Shown: positions 18,008 through 25,904 of the stretch, in pieces
Position numbering within the stretch: position 1 is the first letter of the stretch
Layout: every line of letters starts with the position of its first letter
Origin: Microvirga rosea
GTDB taxonomy: Bacteria; Pseudomonadota; Alphaproteobacteria; Rhizobiales; Beijerinckiaceae
DNA length: 64,000 nt
Assembly: GCF_020595095.1 (NCBI RefSeq)
Contig: NZ_JAJDOP010000003.1
Span: 124,001 to 188,000 of the forward strand
Direction: 5' to 3'
Notes under the pieces: generated by a model
Seen by the model: the letters and a program-made list of their open reading frames with translations, nothing else
What the model was told of the DNA's origin: nothing
The model's database searches: none
Translations under genes and position numbers: made by a program

Positions 18008-18784
18008 TCAGCAGCTGGCTTTTCCGCATTGGCGGACATTGCCGACCACCTGCTTCAGCGGCTCGAGCCCGACGGCCCCCGGGACGACCACGTCCCCGAT
18101 GATGAAGGCGGGCGTTCCGGTCAGGCCGAGCTTGTCGCCGAGCGCGGCATTCTCCTGGAGGGCCGTGCGGATATCGGCGCCGCCCATGTCCTTCTGGAGC
18201 CGGGCCACGTCGACGCCCATGTCCTTCGCGAGGGCGATGGCGCGCTCGCCGTTGACCCGTCCGCGCGTGCCGAGAAGCTTGGTGTGGTAGTCGAACAGCT
18301 TTTCGCCGTGGAGCTGGTTCTTGACCGCGAGGCTCACGCGGCTGGCTTCAACCGAATCCGGGCCCAGAACGGGGAAATCCTTGAGCACGACCCGGAGCTT
18401 GGGGTCGCTCTTGACGAGAGTCTGAAGGTCGCCGAGCGCCTGCTTGCAGTAGCCGCAGTTGTAGTCGAAGAACTCCACGAGGGTCACGTCGCCCGACGGA
18501 TTGCCGACCACCATGGAGTGCGGCGCGTTGAGCAGGGGCTCCCGCGTTTCCTTAAGGGCGCTGGCCTGCGCCACCCGCTGGGTTTCGGCTTGGCGCTTCT
18601 CGAGTTCCGCGATCACCTCCTGAAGGACCTCCGGGTTCTTGAGGAGGTAATCCCGGACGATTTCGCCGATCGCCTGACGCTGCTGGTCGGAGAATTCCGA
18701 CTTCTGAGCCATGGCGGGCGCGCCGAGCAGAAGGGCGCCGGCGATCAGCGCGGCCTGGCAGGATCTGAAAAACGGGAAGCGCAT
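18008..18784 (-). CDS. DsbA-family thiol:disulfide oxidoreductase, periplasmic
   Basis: A 258-residue exported thioredoxin-fold protein. Residues 1-26 are a signal peptide (ALIAGALLLGAPAMA). A helical segment (30-75) precedes the thioredoxin domain, whose active site is C110-G-Y-C113. The cis-Pro loop TGTPAFIIG is present. The arrangement resembles the Com1/ScsC-like DsbA group (DUF/helical N-terminus) rather than classical E. coli DsbA, and it may act as an oxidase or isomerase. The open frame extends upstream to 18862, but ATG 18784 is the start that gives the signal peptide. It ends about 145 bp before aroQ on the same strand. Confidence 0.9.
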   Translation of the reverse strand: MRFPFFRSCQAALIAGALLLGAPAMAQKSEFSDQQRQAIGEIVRDYLLKNPEVLQEVIAELEKRQAETQRVAQASALKETREPLLNAPHSMVVGNPSGDVTLVEFFDYNCGYCKQALGDLQTLVKSDPKLRVVLKDFPVLGPDSVEASRVSLAVKNQLHGEKLFDYHTKLLGTRGRVNGERAIALAKDMGVDVARLQKDMGGADIRTALQENAALGDKLGLTGTPAFIIGDVVVPGAVGLEPLKQVVGNVRQCGKASC

Positions 18785-18999
18785 GTGCCGTCCTTTGCGG
18801 AACTCTCTCGGTGTCGAGCGATGGGTGCTCGGATCAACCGATAAAATGACAACGGGGTCCATCGGGACGATCTTCCGGTCGCCGAAGGCCCATTCTATTG
18901 TCGCGAGAGTTACGGTTTTGCCACCAAGGCGTCAATTCACGCCTTCGTTGATCCGGATGGCCTTGAGACCCGACGGTCGAGGCGATACGAAGCCGACCC

Positions 19000-20190
19000 A
19001 TGACAAAGAGCTTGCCCCCTCTGCCGCAGCCGCTGATCGCCCGCCGTATGGAGCGCGTGGCCTCGTTTCTCGCCATGGACGTCCTGAGCGCCGCCGCCGC
19101 CAAGGAAAGGCGAGGGGAGAGCGTGATCCATATGGAGGTCGGCCAGCCCTCCGCCCCGGCTCCCCGGGCCGCCCGTGAGGCCGCCAAGGCTGCCCTGGAG
19201 CATGGGCGCATCGGCTACACCGAAGCTCTCGGCGTCGCTCCCTTGCGCGAGCGGATCGCCAGGCATTACCGGGATGCCTATGGGGTGAGCATCGCGCCGG
19301 AGCGGGTGATCGTCACCACCGGATCCTCGGCCGGGTTCGTGCTGGCCTTCCTGAGTCTCTTCGACCCGGGTCAGAGAATCGCCATCACCGCTCCGGGCTA
19401 TCCGGCCTATCGGAACATCCTCGAAGCCCTCGATCTGCAGCCGGTCGTTATCCCGCTCACGAAGGCGGACGGCTGGATCATGACGGCGCAGGCCGTCGAG
19501 CGCGCCCATGCCGAGAAGCCGCTCCACGGCATTCTGGCCATGAGCCCGGCCAATCCTTCCGGGACCATGATCGGCCGTGAGGCCCTGCGGCAGCTCGGCG
19601 AGACCTGCCGCAGGCTCGGTCTCTGGTTCGTATCCGATGAGATCTATCACGGATTGACTTACGGCGAGGCCGCGACGACGGCGTTGGAGAGCGACGACGA
19701 CGCCATCGTCATCAACTCCTTCTCCAAATATTATTGCATGACCGGCTGGCGCATCGGCTGGATCGTCGTGCCGGAGCGTTTGGTCCGCCCCATCGAGCGG
19801 CTGGCCCAGAATCTCTATATCTCGCCGCCTTATCTGTCCCAGGTCGCCGCCCTCGCGGCTTTCGATGCCGCCGATGAGCTGGAGGCCGTGAAGGCGGGTT
19901 ATGCCCGCAACCGCGCCATGCTCCTGCAGGAGCTCCCAGGCCTCGGCATCACCGAGATGCACCCGGTGGACGGCGCCTTCTACATCTATGCCGACATCGC
20001 CCGGTTCACGAACGACTCCATCGGCTTTTCCAAGCGCATGCTGGAAGAGGCGGGCGTTGCAGCGACACCGGGCCTGGATTTCGATTCCGCCGAGGGAGCG
20101 CATTACCTGCGCTTTTCCTTTGCCGGATCGGAGCAGGATTGCCGGGAGGCCATTCAGCGGCTCAGGCCTTGGATGAGCCGGGCGAGGTAA
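19000..20190 (+). CDS. PLP-dependent aminotransferase, class I/II
   Basis: A 396-residue fold-type I aminotransferase. The PLP lysine is about Lys243 in NSFSKYYCMTGWRIGW. Also seen are the MEVGQPSAPAP substrate loop, GSSAGFVLA (phosphate-binding), MSPANPSGTMI with the conserved Asn, SDEIYHGLTY with the Asp and Tyr contacting PLP, and a final LRFSFAGS with the carboxylate-binding Arg. The length is standard. The amino-acid donor cannot be fixed; it resembles the aspartate/alanine/aromatic group. It is divergent from the DsbA-like gene. Confidence 0.92.
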   Translation: MTKSLPPLPQPLIARRMERVASFLAMDVLSAAAAKERRGESVIHMEVGQPSAPAPRAAREAAKAALEHGRIGYTEALGVAPLRERIARHYRDAYGVSIAPERVIVTTGSSAGFVLAFLSLFDPGQRIAITAPGYPAYRNILEALDLQPVVIPLTKADGWIMTAQAVERAHAEKPLHGILAMSPANPSGTMIGREALRQLGETCRRLGLWFVSDEIYHGLTYGEAATTALESDDDAIVINSFSKYYCMTGWRIGWIVVPERLVRPIERLAQNLYISPPYLSQVAALAAFDAADELEAVKAGYARNRAMLLQELPGLGITEMHPVDGAFYIYADIARFTNDSIGFSKRMLEEAGVAATPGLDFDSAEGAHYLRFSFAGSEQDCREAIQRLRPWMSRAR

Positions 20191-20263
20191 GCCTCCGGCA
20201 TCGGGACTGAAGGGGGACGTCCCCCGCTCCCGGACGATCAACGATCAAATCACGGATGAAGAC

Positions 20264-21118
20264 ATGAATCTCCAGAGCGCAGCACGTTCGGGGCCCGCAC
20301 CCCTGCAGCAGACGATCGGCCAGGACCGGTTCCCTTATGTCGACATGGGCAATGGCGTGCCGGTGGTTTTCCTGCACGGAGCTTTGGCCGATTGGCGAAT
20401 TTGGGCGGAGCATTGCCGTCTTCTGTCGAAGCGGTTCCGGTGCATCTCCTTCACGCAGCGCTACTTCGGCGAAACGGCATGGCGTGAGGATGGGCCTCGT
20501 TTCGGCGTTTCCACCCACGCGGAAGACCTGATTGCCTTTGTGGAGGCCCTCGGGATCGGGCCCGTCAACCTGGTGGCATGGTCCTATGCCGGGCATGTGG
20601 CCCTCCATGCGGCGACTCAACGTCCGGAACTCTTCAGCCGCATCCTGGCCTATGAGCCGGGCGTGCGCACCCTGCCTCTGGGACCCGACGAGGCGGCCCT
20701 CGTCGGGCAGGATGCGCAGGCGGCGTTCGGGCCGATTTTCGCGGCGGTCGGCGAGGGGCGGCTGGAGGACGCCGTTCGGCTTCTGATCGACGCGTCTGGC
20801 GGGGCCGGGCATTTCGATGCCGAGCCTGCGGACAGCCGGCGCATCAAGCTGGAGAACCTTCACACGATGCCGCTGCTTCTGAGCCAGGAGGAGCCTCCGG
20901 CCATGAGCTGCGAGGACCTGAAGCGCCTGCCCGTGCCGGTTTCCGTCGCCTGGGGAGAAAAAACACGGCCGCTTTTCAAGTTTCCGTCCGAAGCGGTGGC
21001 ACGCTGCGTTGCCCATGGAGCCCATCGCGAAGTCCCTGGCGTCGGCCATCTCTGGCCGGATGAGGATCCTCCGGGATTTTCCGCCTTCGTCGAGTCTTGG
21101 CTCGATGAGAAACCTTGA
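20264..21118 (+). CDS. Alpha/beta hydrolase
   Basis: A 284-residue cytosolic hydrolase. It has the oxyanion HGALADW near residue 40, the nucleophile elbow A-W-S107-Y-A-G, a late acid segment (PVSVAWGEKTRPLF) and the catalytic His in GVGHLWPDEDPPGF. It follows the aminotransferase by 73 bp on the same strand and ends before a strong terminator. Substrate unknown; the overall layout is like the haloperoxidase/esterase-type fold. Confidence 0.87.
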   Translation: MNLQSAARSGPAPLQQTIGQDRFPYVDMGNGVPVVFLHGALADWRIWAEHCRLLSKRFRCISFTQRYFGETAWREDGPRFGVSTHAEDLIAFVEALGIGPVNLVAWSYAGHVALHAATQRPELFSRILAYEPGVRTLPLGPDEAALVGQDAQAAFGPIFAAVGEGRLEDAVRLLIDASGGAGHFDAEPADSRRIKLENLHTMPLLLSQEEPPAMSCEDLKRLPVPVSVAWGEKTRPLFKFPSEAVARCVAHGAHREVPGVGHLWPDEDPPGFSAFVESWLDEKP

Positions 21119-21154
21119 CCGTCAGCTTTATGGGCGGATCTTGCGCATAAAAAG

Positions 21155-21182
21155 AAATCCCCGGCTGAACCGGGGATTTTTT
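21155..21182. terminator. Bidirectional rho-independent terminator
   Basis: Stem AAATCCCCGG/CCGGGGATTT with loop CTGAA and a run of six Ts on the plus strand. It ends the hydrolase gene and, read in reverse, lies just beyond the rne stop codon. Confidence 0.88.
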
Positions 21183-21185
21183 GTC

Positions 21186-23873
21186 TCAGTGGCCGCTCAG
21201 GACCGATTTTGCCTTTGACCACCAGCCGGCGCGCTTCGGGCGATCCGGATCGGGTGGGGTGAGCACGACCGCCACGGGCTCGGGCTCCGGAGCCGCCGGA
21301 ACCGGTGCGGGCTCCTCCGGTGCCGGGGTTACGATGTGAGACCGCGCCTCGTCCCGCGCCTCTTCCCGAACGGCGGGTGTCTCGGCTGCGGTGTCCGCCG
21401 CCGCTACAGGAGCTTCCGCTGAGGCGCCGTCGGAGTCCGCCGGGCTTTCCTGTGGCGCCACGAAGCCTTCCTCCATGGCGAACTCGACGGTCTCATCCCG
21501 CCCACGTCCACGGCCGCCGCGACGGCCACGGCGGCGACGGCGACCGCCGCGCTCGTCCCCATGGCCTTCATCGGAAGCGTCGGCGGAAACGGCCTCGCCT
21601 GTCTCGGAAGCAGATTCCTCGTTCTCGTCGCCTTCGCTCTCCGTGTCGGACGCCGAGAGGTCGGCGCCTTCCCCGCCTTCGGCGTGGTGTTCGGTCCGCG
21701 CACCATCCCGGTCGCGGCCCCGACGACGGCGACGGCGACGGCGGCGGCGGCCATTGCCTTCGCCTTCCTCCGACCGCTCCTCGCTGCCCGAGGCCTCTTC
21801 TGCCTCATCCTCATCCTCGACGGAGCTCTCGGATTCGATCTCGATCTCGATCTCGTCCTCCGCCTCATCGGCAGGCATGATCGCGTCGATCTGAATGCCG
21901 GTCGCGGCGGACTTCTGCTCGATCCGCAGGGCGGGTTCGCCCCGGTCGATCGCATAGGTCGTCGTGCCCATCAGGCTCTCGTCGGCGACGATCGTGATGG
22001 CGACGCCGAAGCGGTTTTCCAGCTCACGCAGGTGAATGCGCTTCTGATTCAGAATGTAGAAGGCCGCTTCCATCCGCGTGCGGACGATCAGGTTGAAGCC
22101 CGCATTCTTGATGAGCGTCTCCTCGATGGAGCGCAGCACGTGGAGTGCGACCGACGGAGTCGAGCGCACGAAGCCGGTTCCGGCGCAGTGCGCGCACGGG
22201 ACCGAAGAGGATTCGAGCACGCCCGTACGGATGCGCTGGCGCGACATCTCCAGCAATCCGAAGGGCGAGATGCGCCCGACCTGGATCCGCGCACGATCGT
22301 TCTTGAGGCATTCGTTGAGCTTCTTCTCGACCGCGCGGTTGTTCCGCTTCTCTTCCATGTCGATGAAGTCGATCACCACAAGGCCGGCGAGGTCGCGCAG
22401 GCGGAGCTGCCGGGCGATTTCCTCGGCGGCCTCCAGGTTGGTGCGCAGCGCCGTGTCCTCGATATTGTGCTCGCGGGTCGAACGCCCCGAGTTCACGTCG
22501 ATGGAAACAAGCGCTTCGGTCGGGTTGATGACCAGGTAGCCGCCGGATTTCAGAGTGACGTGATTCGAGAACATGGCATCGAGCTGAGCTTCGACGCCGT
22601 GTTTTGCAAAGAGCGGCTGCGGCTCCCTGTATGGTTTGACGATCTTCGCATGGCTCGGCATGAGCATGCGCATGAAGTCCTTGGCTTCGCGATAGCCGTC
22701 GTCGCCGGAAACCAGGATGTCGTCGATATCCTTGTTGTAGAGATCGCGGATCGCGCGCTTGATCAGCGAGCCTTCCTCGTACACCAGGGCAGGGGCCGAG
22801 GAGGTCAAGGTCAGCTCGCGGACGCTCTCCCACAAGCGCATGAGATATTCATAATCGCGCTTGATCTCGGGCTTGGTCCGGGATGCGCCGGCGGTGCGCA
22901 GGATGATGCCCATTCCTTCCGGAACCGACAGGTCCTGGGCGATCTCCTTGAGGCGCTTGCGATCGGCCGCATTGGTGATCTTGCGGGAAATGCCGCCGCC
23001 CCGGCCGGTGTTCGGCATCAGAACCGAATAACGGCCCGCCAGCGACAGATAGGTGGTCAGCGCGGCGCCCTTGTTGCCGCGCTCTTCCTTGACGACCTGA
23101 ACCAGCAGGATCTGCCGGCGCTTGATGACCTCTTGGATCTTGTACTGCTTGCGGGGCGTGCGGGGACGCTGAGGAACGTCCTCCATGGCATCGCCGCCGC
23201 CGAGCTGCTCGACGGAATCCTCGTGGTCCTCATGGTCCTCGTGGTCCTCATGGTCCTCGTCGTCCTCATGAGACTCTCCGGCCTCTTCCGAGTCCGCTTC
23301 CTGGTCGCCGGACGACCGGCTCTCATCCGGGGCGGCATCCTCGGATGCGCCTTCCGCCGCTTCCAGGGACTGCTCCGTTTCGGAGGCGTGGCCTTCCCCC
23401 GTCTCGGAGGCCTGCATCACCGGCCCTTCGGCCTCATCGGAACCTTCGGCTCCCTCGCCATCTGCTCCAGCCTCGCCGGCGGCTTCGACCTCCGAGGAGG
23501 CGACGGCTTCGTCCGGGCGGGACCGCTTGGGGGATGAACGGCGGCGATGGCGGCGGCGCTCTTCCTCGAGTTCTTCCTCCCGTTGGGCTTCCGCTTCCGC
23601 CTCCAAGAGGGCGATGCGATCCGCAACGGGGATCTGGTAGTAATCGGGATGAATTTCACTGAAGGCCAGGAAACCGTGGCGGTTTCCGCCGTATTCGACG
23701 AATGCTGCTTGAAGGGAGGGTTCGACCCTCGTCACCTTCGCGAGGTAGATATTCCCTCGCAGCTGCTTCCGGTTGGCGGATTCAAAGTCGAACTCTTCGA
23801 CTTTTTGACCACGCACCACCACAACCCGTGTTTCTTCCGGGTGGGAGGCATCGATAAGCATCTTGTTTGCCAT
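21186..23873 (-). CDS. rne: Ribonuclease E/G family endoribonuclease
   Basis: The main endonuclease for mRNA decay and rRNA/tRNA processing, 895 residues, likely scaffold of the degradosome. It begins MANKMLIDASHPEETRVV, with the S1 domain split by a long acidic insert (about residues 95-235) that contains a DHEDHEDHEDHED repeat. The catalytic core includes SIDVNSGRSTR (about 457) with the metal-binding Asp, VVIDFIDMEEKRNN and GRISPFGLLEMSRQR. The zinc-link CAHC is near residue 558. The C-terminal third is disordered, with Arg-rich runs (RNA binding) and acidic stretches, and ends GWWSKAKSVLSGH. The DNA coding for the tail shows long open frames on the other strand that are artefacts of its codon bias. 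Confidence 0.96.
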   Translation of the reverse strand: MANKMLIDASHPEETRVVVVRGQKVEEFDFESANRKQLRGNIYLAKVTRVEPSLQAAFVEYGGNRHGFLAFSEIHPDYYQIPVADRIALLEAEAEAQREEELEEERRRHRRRSSPKRSRPDEAVASSEVEAAGEAGADGEGAEGSDEAEGPVMQASETGEGHASETEQSLEAAEGASEDAAPDESRSSGDQEADSEEAGESHEDDEDHEDHEDHEDHEDSVEQLGGGDAMEDVPQRPRTPRKQYKIQEVIKRRQILLVQVVKEERGNKGAALTTYLSLAGRYSVLMPNTGRGGGISRKITNAADRKRLKEIAQDLSVPEGMGIILRTAGASRTKPEIKRDYEYLMRLWESVRELTLTSSAPALVYEEGSLIKRAIRDLYNKDIDDILVSGDDGYREAKDFMRMLMPSHAKIVKPYREPQPLFAKHGVEAQLDAMFSNHVTLKSGGYLVINPTEALVSIDVNSGRSTREHNIEDTALRTNLEAAEEIARQLRLRDLAGLVVIDFIDMEEKRNNRAVEKKLNECLKNDRARIQVGRISPFGLLEMSRQRIRTGVLESSSVPCAHCAGTGFVRSTPSVALHVLRSIEETLIKNAGFNLIVRTRMEAAFYILNQKRIHLRELENRFGVAITIVADESLMGTTTYAIDRGEPALRIEQKSAATGIQIDAIMPADEAEDEIEIEIESESSVEDEDEAEEASGSEERSEEGEGNGRRRRRRRRRRGRDRDGARTEHHAEGGEGADLSASDTESEGDENEESASETGEAVSADASDEGHGDERGGRRRRRGRRGGRGRGRDETVEFAMEEGFVAPQESPADSDGASAEAPVAAADTAAETPAVREEARDEARSHIVTPAPEEPAPVPAAPEPEPVAVVLTPPDPDRPKRAGWWSKAKSVLSGH

Positions 23874-24110
23874 GTTGAACTCTCGACATGGCGACCGAGG
23901 GCAGAGCCTGAGGCATGAGCCGCGCTGAGGGCGGGTGACCGCGCCGCCTTGAGGAGCGGCGGGCTGAAATTGCGTTCGGATTGCGTTCGGTCGCCATCGT
24001 GCGCCTCATCCGGGCGCATCTTGGGTTAAACCGGGCCGACGCCATGCTGACTTGGGCGAAGCATGGGGCGCGAAACAGCTCGCGCGCATCAAACGGTGCC
24101 GTGACGAGAG

Positions 24111-24329
24111 TCAGAACTGACTTCGCTTGCGCAACCATTCAACGACGGCCCTTTCGAAATCGATGTGCCAGTTTGGACTGACCACCGGACATAAAAGGCG
24201 AAAATCTCGCCATCTGAGCCTGTCCGTGAGCCTGTCGAGGATGGCGGAGGGGTCCAGTGGACCGGTCAACACAACCGTCCCCACGGACTCCCCGCCAGAA
24301 TCGGCCATGCCGGACGGGATCCCCATCAT
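24111..24329 (-). CDS. Possible small hypothetical protein, 72 aa
   Basis: In the 600-bp gap between rne and the amidase gene, the minus strand has a frame beginning MMGIPSGMADSGGE and ending EWLRKRSQF. Its amino-acid composition (VGTVVLTGPLDPSAILDRL, then RWRDFRLLCPVV) looks protein-like, better than the other frames here. No ribosome-binding site is visible and I do not recognise a family, so this may be chance. The rest of 23874-24479 shows no gene. Confidence 0.25.
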   Translation of the reverse strand: MMGIPSGMADSGGESVGTVVLTGPLDPSAILDRLTDRLRWRDFRLLCPVVSPNWHIDFERAVVEWLRKRSQF

Positions 24330-24479
24330 TACAGATTGAACTATGCGTTTGGCAAGGTGTTGAGACACTGTGCCATCCCTGCAACAGTGGCGCAACAATG
24401 CTGCCGGGATGGTGAGCCTTCATTAACGAAGTCCGGAGTATGGAGTACGAGGGGCGCTCGAACTCAGCTGTCGGATGCA

Positions 24480-25757
24480 ATGCTTTTAACGCGCTTCACA
24501 CGCCTTGTCGGGTTTCTGGCCTTGGCTTTTTGGGCCGGGCTCGATGTCGCTTGGGCGGCCGGACCGTCCCCGCAGCACGCCAGTCATCCACAGGCCAACG
24601 GGGCCGTGATCGCCGCGGACATCGCTCTCGAAGCCGAAGCGGGACGAACCCGGTTCAAGATCACACTCTCCCGAGACGTTACCGTCCAGACCCACGTGAT
24701 GGAGCGTCCCGATCGGTTGATCGTCGACCTCCCCGAAGTGTCCTTTCATCTGCCGCCTGACGTAGGCCGGAAGGCCGGAGGGCTCATTTCTTCCTACCGC
24801 TACGGTCTTTTCGCCCCTGGCCGATCCCGGGTCGTGATGGATCTCGCCCAGCCGGCCGTGGTGTCGGGGATCCGGACGGAACCGAGCGCGCTGAGCGGCG
24901 CCGTCGTGCTGATCATCGAGCTCACGAAGGCGGATCGGGACGATTTTCGCAAGGCCGCGGCTCTCAATGCGGCGGGCGCGACGGAGAATGCCGCTGCGGA
25001 GGTCAAGTCGACCCAAAGCAAATCCGCCCAGGGGGCGAAGGACAATCGACCCGTCATCGTGATCGATCCCGGCCATGGCGGCATCGATCCGGGGGCGAAT
25101 GCCCTGACGGGCGCCGTCGAGAAGGATATCGTTCTCTCCTTTGCCCGGACCTTGAAGAAGAAGCTCGAGGCGCGGGGGCAATATCGGGTCGTGATGACCC
25201 GGGACACGGACGTGTTTATCGCTCTCGGCGATCGGGTGCGGGCAGCCAGGGCCGCCCATGCAGACCTGTTCATCTCGATCCATGCCGACTCCATTTCGGG
25301 CGGGCAGGAGGTTCGCGGGCTGACCGTCTATACCGGGTCGGAACGGGCGTCCGACGCCGATTCCGCCCAGCTGGCGGACCGGGAAAACAAGGCGGATGCG
25401 GTCGCAGGCGTCGAGGCTGGCGACGGCCCCGACGACGTGACGGACATCCTGCAGGACCTGACGTTGCGGGAAACGCGGAGCTTTTCCCACCGCTTCGCCG
25501 GCGGTCTGGTCGGAGAGCTCGAATCGATTGCGCGTCTGAACAAGAACGCTCGCCGGGAGGCCGGCTTCCGGGTGCTACGGGCCTACGACGTACCATCCGT
25601 TCTGGTGGAGCTTGGCTATCTGTCGAGCCGGCAGGACCTGGATCTGCTCATGTCCGAGGAATGGCGTGGAAAGGCTGTCTCGGCCATGACGGTCGCCGTG
25701 GACCGCTTTTTCGCTACGCGGCTCGCCCGCCAGGGTGCTGCCGCAGTTTTACCATAG
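24480..25757 (+). CDS. N-acetylmuramoyl-L-alanine amidase with AMIN domain
   Basis: A 425-residue periplasmic cell-wall hydrolase that cuts the bond between MurNAc and the stem peptide during daughter-cell separation. Residues 1-26 form a signal peptide (LVGFLALAFWAGLDVAWA). An AMIN domain (about 40-150) targets it to peptidoglycan or septum. The Amidase_3 zinc domain (about 190-415) has IDPGHGGIDPGA with the first His ligand, ISIHADS with a later His, and VLVELGYLSS with the catalytic Glu. A longer frame begins at 24336, but ATG 24480 gives a proper signal peptide. It is followed by pbp1A, as in many Rhizobiales. It resembles AmiC. Confidence 0.93.
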   Translation: MLLTRFTRLVGFLALAFWAGLDVAWAAGPSPQHASHPQANGAVIAADIALEAEAGRTRFKITLSRDVTVQTHVMERPDRLIVDLPEVSFHLPPDVGRKAGGLISSYRYGLFAPGRSRVVMDLAQPAVVSGIRTEPSALSGAVVLIIELTKADRDDFRKAAALNAAGATENAAAEVKSTQSKSAQGAKDNRPVIVIDPGHGGIDPGANALTGAVEKDIVLSFARTLKKKLEARGQYRVVMTRDTDVFIALGDRVRAARAAHADLFISIHADSISGGQEVRGLTVYTGSERASDADSAQLADRENKADAVAGVEAGDGPDDVTDILQDLTLRETRSFSHRFAGGLVGELESIARLNKNARREAGFRVLRAYDVPSVLVELGYLSSRQDLDLLMSEEWRGKAVSAMTVAVDRFFATRLARQGAAAVLP

Positions 25758-25904
25758 AAACGGTGTGGATACCGATGGCGGGAGCGTGATTCCTCGGGTA
25801 ACAGGGCGTCGAGGCCGAAAAGCCTCTGGGGTGCCCAGGATGAGGACTGCGTAGAAACTTGGGTGTGTGAGGCGCTGCAGGCGCCGGGAACGGAATACTT
25901 TCGG

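Noticed and set aside
21561..23537. A 658-codon plus-strand frame opposite rne
   Set aside because: It arises from the biased composition of rne. The amino acids look random and rne motifs are complete.
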